The notes: a model not told the origin generated them from the sequence alone. DNA of 64,000 nucleotides from Roseivirga sp. UBA6052 (GCA_002427755.1 DIYO01000004.1:434001-498000), one strand, 5' to 3'. Counted from the first letter of the stretch, positions 49,569-59,518 are shown. Program-made: numbers and translations.

Positions 49569-50057
49569 TTGAAGCGCAAAGCCAACTTTTCCAGAGATAG
49601 ACAATACCGTTACTTATTAGAGCGTGTATGGGATGACAATGGAAAAACTGTACTCTTTATTATGCTTAACCCTTCAACAGCAGACCATAAACAAGACGAC
49701 CCTACCATAAGAAGGTGTATGGGATTTGCTCAGTCTCTGGGTTTTAAGAGACTCATTATCGCCAATCTTTTTGCCTATAAAGCCACCAAGCCGGAAGACC
49801 TAGTTCAAGCAAAAGACCCTGTCGGCAAAAGGAACATGGAGTACCTGAGAAAAGCTTATAAAAGAAGTGATTTGGTCATTACAGCCTGGGGTAATCCATC
49901 GGTAATTAAAAAGCTAAAACCCAATAAGCAGTTGAGACTGATTAATAAGTGGCAAACGCATGCTTTGGGACATTGCAAAGATGGTCATCCCAGACACCCA
50001 TTATACTTAAGAAAAGACGCAGATTTACTGTTGAATGAGCAAGTCTTTGAGGTCTAA
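49569..50057 (+). CDS. DUF1643 domain protein
   Basis: The 162-residue soluble protein of the DUF1643 family is recognised by RYLLERVWDDNGKTVLFIMLNPSTADHKQDDPTIRRC and the following GFKRLIIANLFAYKATKPEDL. The function of the family is unknown. The start is a TTG at 49569; no ATG is found before residue 31, which would remove the conserved N-terminus. It follows tRNA-Leu and its terminator by 20 bp. Its stop lies 6 bp from the stop of the convergent porU. DUF1643 genes also occur in phages and islands, but no integrase or att repeat is seen here. Confidence 0.8.
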   Translation: MKRKANFSRDRQYRYLLERVWDDNGKTVLFIMLNPSTADHKQDDPTIRRCMGFAQSLGFKRLIIANLFAYKATKPEDLVQAKDPVGKRNMEYLRKAYKRSDLVITAWGNPSVIKKLKPNKQLRLINKWQTHALGHCKDGHPRHPLYLRKDADLLLNEQVFEV

Positions 50058-50063
50058 ACGCAA

Positions 50064-53000
50064 CTAGCGTAGTATCACGAGTTTTCCAAAACCGTTGTCA
50101 AAAGCCCGATCTGCAGAAGTATTTCGGCTACCAAATCCTTGACCCGAAGAGGACTGTAAGAGCACGCGATAGAGATAAGTACCATTGGCTAATTGGTCAC
50201 CAAATTCGTCTTTGCCATCCCATGCATACTCAGTAATGTTATTACCAATCTTAATTGGCCCAATCTCATCTTGAGTAATTTCCCTTACCAACTTTCCGGA
50301 TACAGTAAAGATTTGAATTTTAATTTGATCAGGAATAACTGAACCTGTTAAGGTGAACACAAACCTAGTACTGGTTGAGAAAGGATTTGGGTAAGGATAG
50401 AAGTTGGTAACGGTAGACTCGTTTACTACTTCAAAGGTAATCTCATAAGGCCCTACTCCCGCTAGATTTCCAGATGCATCAGACGCGTTAACGGTTAGGC
50501 GATATTCCCCATCGACCAGCTCATTCGGTCGATATTGAATAACAAAATTCTGATTCTCTGATGCCGGTATAAAAGAAAGATTGGGGTCTTGGAAAGAAAT
50601 ACGTTCAAGCGGACAAGTCTCACAGGTTTGCCCTAAGAATATTTCAATGCCTAAAGTATCTCCTTTAAAAAGGAATGGGTTATTATCTCTTAACTCTACT
50701 TCAATCAACGGAGTTGGTGAGACCACATCACCATCCATGATATAAATACCATCGAAAGTGACATCCATATTCGGGTTAATTTCATCTCTTATCACGTTGA
50801 AGAAATCTTCTAGAAGAATGGCATTATTTGTGGCAAACTGTTCAATCTCATCATTCAAGTTTACAATCACTTCTAAGTCATTAAGACCTACTCTTCCCTT
50901 GGTATCTATAGGAATAGAAAATTCAACCGAATTCCCAGCAGTGACCGGCTGAATTTGCAAAGTGTCAATAAGCTCATCATTGGTATTCTGATTCACCAAT
51001 CTATATCTTACTCTTAAGGTATTTGTAAAATCAGCGCCAGAGATGTTAGAGAACCTGAAGTTTGCGTTAAACGGCTCGCCTTCTTGAAGTTCTATTGAGT
51101 TATTTTGCTCATTCTCTAAAGTCACTACCCCTTCGGCAACTCCATCGAAAGTAACAGCCCATTCTCGTAATTGAGAAGGCGTAGCTGAAACCTGATCTTT
51201 CAAACTCATAAAGAGTCTTATAAATGGATAAACATCGGCATCAACCGAACTTAAATCCAGCTGATTAACATCACTCACCGTAAATAAAACATCTTCAGTA
51301 CCATCATTTCTGGTACCTCTCACTTCAAAGATCAGCTCATCTTCGGCCTGATTTGTGTCAATTGATTTATAAAGAGTACCCCAGTTAAATGCTGGACCGA
51401 TAAAAGGTGAGAAAACGGAACCACTATCTGTACTGGCAATGATAGATGTGGTAAGATTAATCTCTGTTCTCGAAGCATCAGGATCCGCTCCAGTTGGGAC
51501 ACCAGTAATTACGTCAGCAACATCGCCTGTATTCTTGGTTCCAAATATAATAATAGGGTCACCACTTGAAACGAATCTACTCAGGTTATCACCATTTGTA
51601 TTAATATTCAAATTATCGATGATATCAGTTCTAGCCCCAGACCGCCAATCTGCATAATTAAGCTGGCCATTTGAAAAGATCAAAACATAATCTCCATCTT
51701 GAACTCCACTAAAATACTGCCTCGTCAAACTCTCACTTGAAAGGATGTTCACATCCCTTAAATGCACATCTGAAATCCTATTAATGAACTGAGGTGTTAC
51801 ACCACAAGTCAAAGGATCTTGGGTTTCAAATTCTATTCCTGGTGTTCTTAAAACAACATAAGGATTCCCAGTATCCTTATCGAAAGCCAATAGATTAATA
51901 GACTCAGGAGAACATGCTTGATTCGCCCCTTGGGCAAAGAGACTAGTTCCATTCACATTAACAGTCATGTCTAAAGGAATGCCTCCGCTTGGATGCTGAG
52001 AACCAAAAGTGGTTATGTTAATCCTAGTTTCATTTCCGGAAAACTGCCAAGTATTATTAACCTCATCTTTGGCAATGGCAGACAAAGCCAAATCATTAAA
52101 TTGGTCAAAGGCCGTTTGTCCCCACCCTAATTGTCCATTCTCTATGTAAGTAAAAGTAGACTCTAACCATGGCTGTGGATCATCAATCAATTCATCTTGG
52201 AAAATCGAACGCCAATAATATTGAATGGTATCATTTACTGTTGGTGGAAGTAACTGCACATCCCAAACGGCAATACCGTTTCCTTCAAGCGTGGCAGTTT
52301 GGCGCCAAGGACTATTAAAATTACTGATCGTATCCAGCTCAACCACATAAACCTTGTCATTATTCTTCAAATCGGCAGACTGTACAACGATCTGCGTATT
52401 TGTTTGATTGATTAGCCCAAAGTTGGTTGGCGCTGTATTGAAAGTACCCGATGCACCAAAGAAGAAATCTCGGCTGGCAATATTGTTGATCTCACTTCCT
52501 TCATCCACAGCATTTTCAATATCTAAGAAAACCTCAAACTTATTGTTACCAAAAACATTAAGCCCTTGATTACTGACTTGGAAATAAACCGTGTCTCTGT
52601 TAAGAATAGGGTCCACAGTAATGGGTGGAAGTTCAATCACATTACCATCTGGAAGTGTCCTTCTCGCCAACACACTTACCCTATCGGTAGACGTTCTTCC
52701 GGCATTATTTACCACTACGCCTAAATCAAAAAAGGATGTATTAGCTGAAATTGGTAATCCATCAATAGACTGGCGAAAGATATCTTCCTCTCTCACGATA
52801 TAGTCTACCTTATCATGCCCAAAAATCTGAAGTGCTGGATCGCCTTGCAATACACTTTGTTCTACTACCGCATGGTCTGCTTCGTCTGGAATAAAACCAG
52901 ACAACTGATCCAAAATTACTTGCTGCTGAATTTTACCGACCGTTTCTGTCATCCAGAGTGTATCTGCCATGCGCTCATAAAAGTTCTCAGTGTATTCTTG

Positions 53001-55151
53001 CAACACATTAGGAATACCCACATCACTGTGCGCAATAAAATTAACTGCCCCTTTATCTTCTGCAGCTACCCAGTTTTCTCCAAAAGAAGAGTAAAAGAAT
53101 ATCTCACCACCTCGACAACCGTTCACTAAGAACACAGGGTATCTACCAAGATTATCATAGCCCTTAGTAGCATCAGTGGCTAATCCAATATCTATATCCG
53201 CAAATCTTGCAGATGAATGACCAAAAAAAGTAACAAAACCAACCCCTCTATTGATCTCTTCTGAGATATTGAAATTCTGTACAGAGTTGTTATTCTGTTT
53301 AGAAATATTGAGGACGTTTGCTCCTAAAAAGTCGTTTTCAACAATATCACCAAAACCCTCAATAAAGAACCTGAACCTGTTTAATTCCCTAGTGCTTAGT
53401 CCTCCACTGAGTTGGATAAAGTTCTTCGTCCATGGTGAATCCTTTATGGCTCTCTCTTTATCCTTTACCTTATTCAAGTAATTCCTTACCTCTAAGGGCT
53501 CTTTAACTGAAAGCCTTCCCACAGGGAAAGCAGGAAAATGCTCTCTTCCATCTAAGCCCTCTACGTACATAATGTCTGAACCCGGTGCTCCCATGGTTGG
53601 CACCAATTCCCTTCTATTAAATGCCAAGGGGTCATTACTTCTTTGCGTTTGAAGATCTACTCTACTTGACTTACCAATGAGAAAAAGATACTCAGGCACA
53701 CCTTCGCTATAAGCTTTTCGCATAAATCTTCTAATTGCTAAAGGCGAGAATTCTCCATAAGAAAACTCATTATACAAATCCGTAACATCAGAATAATTAA
53801 CTGTATAACTACCTCCTTCTGCAGAGGCTCTATAGTCTACATATGCCTGAATAGGATCTGAATATTCGCCTGCTTCAGTTTTTAGGAAAGGATGAGAGAT
53901 TATATAGTAGTTAAACCTTGAGAGGTTTTCATTTCTAAAAGTAACCTGTTCTACAGCCGGTTCAATAATCGAGCCTTCAGACTTAAGCCATAGCTTCGGT
54001 GATGTGTTGTTATTTATTAATTGGGCCTGCAATGTGCCTGCGTTAACAGCCGAGCTTATTAAACTTGGCGATCTGTAATTTGTGATATCATATAGAAGTG
54101 CATCAGAAGGAGCATTTTGAACAACTAAATTTTGATTCCCACTCTGCCCTGCAAGTTGAATCAACTCGTCACCTCCTCCGGGATCAATAGTCTGTGGATA
54201 GGTTAATTGTGTATAGGCCACACCAATTCTATCATCAGCGAATTCTTCAAAACCCACTTCCTCCACTCGGACTATTAATCGTCCATTCTCGATATCAGAC
54301 CATTCAACTTGTGAGTTAACGAGCGCATAGTTGCTGTAATTGAAAAAGATATCTTTTCTCAATAGTCTTAAGCGCTCTGTAGAAGGGCCTACAAAGACCG
54401 AAGCATTATGCAAAACATTATTCCAGCCCAAAAGCTGTACTGACAAACTCGGTTTACCTTGAGCCTCAATTTCACCTTCAATGCCGTCAATTACTAGGTC
54501 TATATAATTTAGGTTTCTGGTTTCCCCAAACTCACTTTTTATAATGGCTCTTGTGGAAAACATTTGCCCCCTATCGTACAAAGACCTTTTTACTTCGGCC
54601 GAAGGATCACCAATGGGATAATATTGACCAAAACTGAATGCTGAACTATATACTTCTAACCGTTCAGCTCTATGGCTACTTACATCAGGTAAGCCCGATT
54701 CGTTCAGGTTAATCTCACCCATACGTAAGCCTGGCTGAACTCCCTGAGTTAAGAAGAATGCGGTGGTATCTGAAAACAGATTGTAATAGGTATGCACATG
54801 GTCATCTGCACGATAATAAAGTTCTGTGTCCTGAGTCCCGTCATTTCTTAAACCGAAAAACTCTATGTAATCTCCGCTATCAAAAGTACCATCTTGTAAA
54901 CCCGTGAGTCTAATGGCTACCTCTTGCCCTCTATGAAAGAGTTGGAGATTCTCAACATCTAAGGCATTAAAATCAAAGCCAGCCGCTTCTAAGTTAGCGC
55001 GTGTAATTCTATGAATATCGTCTGAACCGGTCTTGATTTTAAAATAAGACTGATCATAGCGAATCCATTCATTGCCAAACTGCTGAGCTGACACATTTTG
55101 AGTCAAGCCAAAAGCAAAGAGTACTAGAAAAAGAAGCTGCTTAATTTTCAT
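50064..55151 (-). CDS. porU: Type IX secretion C-terminal signal peptidase/sortase PorU
   Basis: PorU is the gingipain-like (C25) cysteine protease that removes the C-terminal domain of T9SS cargo at the cell surface and attaches it to the membrane anchor. The 1695 residues have a signal peptide (1-22, NVSAQ), an N-terminal prodomain and a C25 catalytic domain with His645 in FFGHSS and Cys679 in NGCRGGEI. A long run of beta domains follows and a CTD of its own (YPYPNPF, WDGKDEFGDQLANGTYLYRV). The CTD has a short insertion before the final FGKLVILR. It overlaps porV by 11 bp, matching the known PorU-PorV partnership. The size exceeds that of P. gingivalis PorU (about 1158). Confidence 0.95.
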   Translation of the reverse strand: MKIKQLLFLVLFAFGLTQNVSAQQFGNEWIRYDQSYFKIKTGSDDIHRITRANLEAAGFDFNALDVENLQLFHRGQEVAIRLTGLQDGTFDSGDYIEFFGLRNDGTQDTELYYRADDHVHTYYNLFSDTTAFFLTQGVQPGLRMGEINLNESGLPDVSSHRAERLEVYSSAFSFGQYYPIGDPSAEVKRSLYDRGQMFSTRAIIKSEFGETRNLNYIDLVIDGIEGEIEAQGKPSLSVQLLGWNNVLHNASVFVGPSTERLRLLRKDIFFNYSNYALVNSQVEWSDIENGRLIVRVEEVGFEEFADDRIGVAYTQLTYPQTIDPGGGDELIQLAGQSGNQNLVVQNAPSDALLYDITNYRSPSLISSAVNAGTLQAQLINNNTSPKLWLKSEGSIIEPAVEQVTFRNENLSRFNYYIISHPFLKTEAGEYSDPIQAYVDYRASAEGGSYTVNYSDVTDLYNEFSYGEFSPLAIRRFMRKAYSEGVPEYLFLIGKSSRVDLQTQRSNDPLAFNRRELVPTMGAPGSDIMYVEGLDGREHFPAFPVGRLSVKEPLEVRNYLNKVKDKERAIKDSPWTKNFIQLSGGLSTRELNRFRFFIEGFGDIVENDFLGANVLNISKQNNNSVQNFNISEEINRGVGFVTFFGHSSARFADIDIGLATDATKGYDNLGRYPVFLVNGCRGGEIFFYSSFGENWVAAEDKGAVNFIAHSDVGIPNVLQEYTENFYERMADTLWMTETVGKIQQQVILDQLSGFIPDEADHAVVEQSVLQGDPALQIFGHDKVDYIVREEDIFRQSIDGLPISANTSFFDLGVVVNNAGRTSTDRVSVLARRTLPDGNVIELPPITVDPILNRDTVYFQVSNQGLNVFGNNKFEVFLDIENAVDEGSEINNIASRDFFFGASGTFNTAPTNFGLINQTNTQIVVQSADLKNNDKVYVVELDTISNFNSPWRQTATLEGNGIAVWDVQLLPPTVNDTIQYYWRSIFQDELIDDPQPWLESTFTYIENGQLGWGQTAFDQFNDLALSAIAKDEVNNTWQFSGNETRINITTFGSQHPSGGIPLDMTVNVNGTSLFAQGANQACSPESINLLAFDKDTGNPYVVLRTPGIEFETQDPLTCGVTPQFINRISDVHLRDVNILSSESLTRQYFSGVQDGDYVLIFSNGQLNYADWRSGARTDIIDNLNINTNGDNLSRFVSSGDPIIIFGTKNTGDVADVITGVPTGADPDASRTEINLTTSIIASTDSGSVFSPFIGPAFNWGTLYKSIDTNQAEDELIFEVRGTRNDGTEDVLFTVSDVNQLDLSSVDADVYPFIRLFMSLKDQVSATPSQLREWAVTFDGVAEGVVTLENEQNNSIELQEGEPFNANFRFSNISGADFTNTLRVRYRLVNQNTNDELIDTLQIQPVTAGNSVEFSIPIDTKGRVGLNDLEVIVNLNDEIEQFATNNAILLEDFFNVIRDEINPNMDVTFDGIYIMDGDVVSPTPLIEVELRDNNPFLFKGDTLGIEIFLGQTCETCPLERISFQDPNLSFIPASENQNFVIQYRPNELVDGEYRLTVNASDASGNLAGVGPYEITFEVVNESTVTNFYPYPNPFSTSTRFVFTLTGSVIPDQIKIQIFTVSGKLVREITQDEIGPIKIGNNITEYAWDGKDEFGDQLANGTYLYRVLLQSSSGQGFGSRNTSADRAFDNGFGKLVILR

Positions 55152-56337
55152 CCTTCCCTCCTTTCCTAACTATTCTTCGTTTTCCTTCAGTATAGATTTT
55201 AGGCAAAGCTTCCAATGAATACGTAATCGAGAAAACATGAGAATATGGAGATTCGGCTACATTGCCGATATCGGTTAGCGCATAGTCTATTGTGAAATCT
55301 TCAAGTTTTACGCCCAAACCCATGCTCGGCTGAAAAGACCAAAATGTAGATTCTATGGATTGATCACCGGTAGAGAAATCTTTTACTCGCTGAAAATTAC
55401 CAAAGCCAGTTCTCAAGAAGAATTTGTCTTCATAATCAAATTCAAAACCCATTTGTGGCTCAAGAGAAACCAGCCCCGTTTTAACCAGCACATTTCTTCT
55501 ACCATCAAATGTCCATATCAAATCTAAAGCCGCGAGTACGTCAATCTTATCATTTATGTTAAATGATCTTGAAGCACCAATCTGCATTCTAGGCAGTGTT
55601 AATTCCATAGAGTTGCCTGGTACTTCATTATTGGTTTGGAGAAAGGTCTGGGTCAATTGATCTCTATTGATTGACCATGCGTTGAATGTGGTAGTAATGT
55701 CTCTAAGCATTAAACCAAAATTCCAATCGTTGTATCTGTATTTTGCAGAAAGGTCAAGTCCAAAACCCCAAGCACTTGCAAACGCACCAACTTTTCTTCT
55801 TATAACTTTCGCATTACCTCCAACTGTTAGCCCCCCGCCTTCAACAAAATCCTCTCCTGAAATTAGACTAACGCCTCTTGTATAAGAGAACATAAAAGCT
55901 ACATCAGACGAATTAAAGAATTGAATATTGTCATAGTTAATTCTACCATCAGCATCGAAAAGCAATCTTGTATCAGGGATATCATCAATACCTAATCGAA
56001 TGAGCGCAATTCCCATATGGCTATTCTTGTCTATAGCTCGTGCATAACCCAGGTAGTCGTAATTAGCAACACCTGCAAAGTATGCTGCATGCTGAAAAGA
56101 AAACTGATGGCGATATTCTATATCCGTAAGTGCAGCTGGGTTCCAATAGGCTGCTGTCACATCATCGGCTACACTAGTCATAGCATTAGACATGCCAAGC
56201 GCCCTAGCTCCAACACCTATAGCCAAAAACTCATTACTGTATTTGGGAGAGGATTGTGCCTTGAGATTAACACAACCTAAGGTCATTAGGAGTAACATTA
56301 ACCCCTTGAGTATTGTACGTGCGAGTAGTTTTATCAC
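55141..56337 (-). CDS. porV: Type IX secretion outer-membrane shuttle protein PorV (LptO)
   Basis: PorV is a FadL-like outer-membrane barrel that collects cargo from the SprA translocon and brings it to PorU. The hallmark NEFLAIGVGARALGMSNAMTSVADDVTAAYWNPAAL follows the signal peptide. I chose the GTG at 56337 (398 residues): it gives a proper signal peptide (basic IKLLARTILKG, then a hydrophobic core, cleavage near LKAQ). It also lies about 20 nt after the expected transcription start from a TACTTTTG box at 56371-56364. An in-frame TTG at 56409 lies upstream of that box, while an ATG at 56298 leaves no basic region. It is cotranscribed with porU (11-bp overlap). Confidence 0.93.
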   Translation of the reverse strand: MIKLLARTILKGLMLLLMTLGCVNLKAQSSPKYSNEFLAIGVGARALGMSNAMTSVADDVTAAYWNPAALTDIEYRHQFSFQHAAYFAGVANYDYLGYARAIDKNSHMGIALIRLGIDDIPDTRLLFDADGRINYDNIQFFNSSDVAFMFSYTRGVSLISGEDFVEGGGLTVGGNAKVIRRKVGAFASAWGFGLDLSAKYRYNDWNFGLMLRDITTTFNAWSINRDQLTQTFLQTNNEVPGNSMELTLPRMQIGASRSFNINDKIDVLAALDLIWTFDGRRNVLVKTGLVSLEPQMGFEFDYEDKFFLRTGFGNFQRVKDFSTGDQSIESTFWSFQPSMGLGVKLEDFTIDYALTDIGNVAESPYSHVFSITYSLEALPKIYTEGKRRIVRKGGKDEN

Positions 56338-56363
56338 AGTTGTCTTAGGCTCTATATACACTT

Positions 56364-56371
56364 CAAAAGTA
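56364..56371 (-). promoter_or_regulatory. -7 box of the porV-porU operon
   Basis: On the minus strand TACTTTTG matches TAnnTTTG exactly; a weak TTC lies 17 nt upstream. It predicts transcription starting near 56358 and decides the porV start codon in favour of GTG at 56337. Confidence 0.5.
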
Positions 56372-56526
56372 TAAATACCTACCGTCTTGAATGTATTTTT
56401 ATCTGACAACTCTTAGAAATTCTAAATATTTTCTAAAGTATTAAAAATAAGCCCTGAAGCTTCAAATTCATCGATTTTCTAAATAAAAAACGTCTAACTA
56501 TATCACAAGGTAATATTTTTTATATA

Positions 56527-56564
56527 GTACTATGCAACACATAGTACCTTCTTTCGTATATTTG
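56527..56564 (+). promoter_or_regulatory. PadR-type operator and -7 box
   Basis: A perfect inverted repeat GTACTATG-CAACA-CATAGTAC (56527-56547) lies just upstream of TATATTTG (56557-56564), an exact -7 box. The repeat covers the -33 region, which has no TTG. The 7-mer ATAGTAC also occurs as a direct repeat 17 bp apart. Dyads of this kind are typical of autoregulated PadR repressors; the regulator is encoded 32 bp further on. Confidence 0.6.
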
Positions 56565-56595
56565 CACATAGGTCAAACATCTTAATGTGTAAGAG

Positions 56596-56928
56596 ATGAA
56601 TTTAGAAAACACTCAAGTGCAAATGCGTAAAGGAATTCTTGAATTCTGCATTCTGCATATTATTGCAAGAGGAGAAGTGTATGCTTCCGACATGTTGGAA
56701 GAACTCACTTCGGCAAAAATCATGGTCGTAGAGGGCACCTTATACCCACTGTTAACGAGACTCCGCAAGGCAGGACTTGTTGACTATAAATGGGTAGAAT
56801 CAAGCTCAGGTCCTCCACGTAAGTATTACACCATTACTCAAGCTGGTGAAGACTTTGTAAAAAGTCTTACAGGCACTTGGGAAGAATTGGTCAACTCTAC
56901 CACTCAAATTATCTCAAACCACAAGTAA
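56596..56928 (+). CDS. PadR family transcriptional regulator
   Basis: The 110-residue winged-helix protein matches the short PadR-s2 class. MRKGILEFCILHIIARGEVYASDMLEEL forms helices 1-2, AKIMVVEGTLYPLLTRLRKAGLVDYKWVES is the recognition helix and wing, and GPPRKYYTITQAG leads into the dimerisation helix. The conserved EGTLYPLLTRL confirms the family. It probably represses its own operon through the palindrome at 56527-56547 and responds to an unknown membrane or small-molecule signal. The PspC gene follows after 6 bp. Confidence 0.92.
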   Translation: MNLENTQVQMRKGILEFCILHIIARGEVYASDMLEELTSAKIMVVEGTLYPLLTRLRKAGLVDYKWVESSSGPPRKYYTITQAGEDFVKSLTGTWEELVNSTTQIISNHK

Positions 56929-56934
56929 TCAGTC

Positions 56935-59379
56935 ATGAAAAAGAATATCAGTATCAACATTAGCGGAATCATCTTCCACATAGAGGAAGATGGCTATGAG
57001 AAATTCAAAGCATATCTCGATTCAATCAACCAATACTTTGCTAGCTATGAAGACAGCGAAGAAATCGTTGCTGACATTGAAAGTCGCATTGCAGAGCTAT
57101 TCTTAGAAAAACTAGACGATGGCAAGCAAGTGGTTACGATTGACGATGTAGATAACTTAATTGCCGTAATGGGCCAAATTGCCGATTTCGAGGCAATTGA
57201 GGAAGAGGAAGATTTCTCTAAGTCGCAAACCACATCTGCTAGCAAAAAAGAAAAGCGTAGCAAGAAAAAATCTAGCACTGGGGACGGTGACAAAAGAGTC
57301 TTAAAACGAGATCTTAACAATAGAATTTTTGGTGGAGTCGCTTCAGGAATTGCACACTACTTAAAAACAGATCCATTATGGATTCGAATCCTTTGGTTGT
57401 TCCTTTTCTTTTCTGGAATTGGAATCATAGTCTACATCATTATGTGGATGGTCATTGATGGAAGCGAAGACTTACCTGAGAATGATAGTGTAAAGAAACT
57501 ATATCGCGACCCTGATAACAGAGTATTAGGAGGTGTAAGTGCAGGTCTTGCGAACTACTTCAATACCGATGCGTTGGTTTTCCGAATCATTTTCGTAGTA
57601 CTATTCTTCGGTGGTATTAGCGTTATTCTCTACCCTATCCTGTGGATCATTGTTCCACAGGCTTCTTCATTGACTGAGAAAATGCAAATGAAGGGTGAGA
57701 AAGTAACCCTTTCTAACATTGATTCTAACATAAAAAAAAACAAACAAGAAGATTTAAATCCCAAGGGGGAGAATACTTTCACGAAGGTTCTACTTTTCCC
57801 ATTTAGATTAATTGGCAACATATTTACAGGGCTAGGTAAAGCCATAGCTCCGGTATTTCAATTAATCGTTTCGCTTATCAGGGTATTCATTGGAGGTATT
57901 ATCTCTCTAATTGGAATATCTACAATGTTCTCCATACTCGTAGCTACTGGAGTAGTATTGGGTGTTTATAACGGAGACTGGTTCTGGTTCGGTAATGAAT
58001 GGGATTATGTTACCTCAAACATTATTTCGAATACAATTCCTGAGATAGGAGTTCTGTTCTTATTAATAACCATATTCATACCATTCTTATTCCTCTTTAT
58101 AGCGGGTATAACCATTATCGCTAAGCGCAGAGTAATGTCTAGTTCTACAGGGTGGAGTATTCTTGGAGTCTGGATGATTGCGGTTATTGGAACTTTCGCA
58201 GTTCTGCCAAATGTGGTTAGAGATTTTAGAGACGAAGCTTCAATTGAAGAGGTTGATCAATTAAGTATTAGTGGAGATACTTTAGTAATAGACGTAAGGT
58301 CTGTAAGCTACTTTCCAGAATCAAGCTATAGATATGGCAGAGATTATCAAGATTGGTCAGAATCAGAATTTAGTGATTTAGATATAAGAGTAGCTCGAGA
58401 TGGCGAATTGAAACTAGAAAAGCGCTTCTATGCAAGAGGTAGAGACCCGGAGAGGGCTCAAGAAAATGCTCAGGAGGTCGAATATAATTACACAATTAGT
58501 GGTAATAAAATCACCTTCGATTCAGACATAACCTTCAAACGAAATGCAAAATTCAGAATGCAAGGTGTGAACCTGAATCTATACATACCTAAAAATCAAC
58601 CGTTCCAAATTGAAAGAGGTAGTAGAGAATTGATACAGTACTTCGGCTACAGATACAGTTGGTGGGAGGTTTATCGCAACACTTGGATGTTCGATGATGA
58701 AAGCAAACTGATTTGCCTAAGCTGTGATCAGCAGGATGTAGAAGAAGAATCTACTAGCAGAGCCATATCTAGAACCATATTGTTAGATGATTTTAGTAAA
58801 GTGGATCTCAGTGGTGATATTGATGTAACCATAAAGCAAGGCAACAAAAATGAGCTTATGATATATGGTGGTCAAAAGGCAACTCAAAGAACCAATGCTC
58901 AGGTTTCTGGTAACGAGTTAAAAATAAGGGATACCAATTCTAATGTTAATAGCGAATCAATCACCCTAGAGTTGACAGTTAAGAACATTAACTACTTAAG
59001 CATTACAGAAAGAGCTAAAGTTAAATTTGAAAATGCAGACTTAAGTGAATTGAGTATTTCTACCAATTCTGGAGCGAGGACTCTAATCAATGGAAATATT
59101 GATCAAATGAGAATCTATGCCTTTGGAAGATCTCGTGTGGATATTGAAGGCTCTGTAGATAACCTGAATTTAGATCTAAATGATGGTGCGAGACTCTTTG
59201 CTTACGAGGCACAGATAAAAGAAGCCGAAGTTGTGACAGAAGAAGAGTCAAGAGCAAGACTTACAGTAAATGAGTACTTATCTGTAGAAGCCTCAGGTTT
59301 TTCCTCAGTACGATACAAAGGAGACCCGGAAGTGAACATTAAGGATAAATCTACTTCCGCTTCAATTAGCAAATACTAA
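56935..59379 (+). CDS. Tandem PspC membrane protein with C-terminal GIN/DUF2807 domain
   Basis: The 814-residue protein begins with a cytoplasmic region of about 115 residues, probably a PadR-linked helical domain, ending in a Lys-rich linker. Two PspC domains follow (about 118-180 and 187-245), each with NRxxGGVxxGxAxYxxTDxxxxRI and a hydrophobic hairpin. Then come about four more membrane segments (to roughly 430) and an extracytoplasmic C-terminal part whose last 200 residues resemble the beta-helical GIN/DUF2807 domain (LDDFSKVDLSGDIDVTIKQG). PspC relates to envelope-stress sensing in Proteobacteria. Here the PadR gene upstream suggests a stress or membrane-state module; the exact role is not known. 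A strong terminator follows. Confidence 0.85.
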   Translation: MKKNISINISGIIFHIEEDGYEKFKAYLDSINQYFASYEDSEEIVADIESRIAELFLEKLDDGKQVVTIDDVDNLIAVMGQIADFEAIEEEEDFSKSQTTSASKKEKRSKKKSSTGDGDKRVLKRDLNNRIFGGVASGIAHYLKTDPLWIRILWLFLFFSGIGIIVYIIMWMVIDGSEDLPENDSVKKLYRDPDNRVLGGVSAGLANYFNTDALVFRIIFVVLFFGGISVILYPILWIIVPQASSLTEKMQMKGEKVTLSNIDSNIKKNKQEDLNPKGENTFTKVLLFPFRLIGNIFTGLGKAIAPVFQLIVSLIRVFIGGIISLIGISTMFSILVATGVVLGVYNGDWFWFGNEWDYVTSNIISNTIPEIGVLFLLITIFIPFLFLFIAGITIIAKRRVMSSSTGWSILGVWMIAVIGTFAVLPNVVRDFRDEASIEEVDQLSISGDTLVIDVRSVSYFPESSYRYGRDYQDWSESEFSDLDIRVARDGELKLEKRFYARGRDPERAQENAQEVEYNYTISGNKITFDSDITFKRNAKFRMQGVNLNLYIPKNQPFQIERGSRELIQYFGYRYSWWEVYRNTWMFDDESKLICLSCDQQDVEEESTSRAISRTILLDDFSKVDLSGDIDVTIKQGNKNELMIYGGQKATQRTNAQVSGNELKIRDTNSNVNSESITLELTVKNINYLSITERAKVKFENADLSELSISTNSGARTLINGNIDQMRIYAFGRSRVDIEGSVDNLNLDLNDGARLFAYEAQIKEAEVVTEEESRARLTVNEYLSVEASGFSSVRYKGDPEVNIKDKSTSASISKY

Positions 59380-59391
59380 TCCTCTAAATAT

Positions 59392-59431
59392 GCACCGGGC
59401 TAAACGCAATCGAGAGCTCGGTGCTTTTTTT
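59392..59431 (+). terminator. Terminator of the PadR-PspC operon
   Basis: A 10-bp stem GCACCGGGCT/AGCTCGGTGC (59392-59401 with 59415-59424, one G-U) with a 13-nt loop is followed by seven T. Confidence 0.92.
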
Positions 59432-59518
59432 ATCCCTATTCAATTCAAAAACATCCCGATTCAGAAATAAGAATCAACAGGTCAGTCACATAACCTGTTC
59501 AAAATGTGCTGATTACAC

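Noticed and set aside
52815..53129. 104-codon plus-strand frame opposite porU
   Set aside because: Antisense to the catalytic domain of porU; no supporting features.
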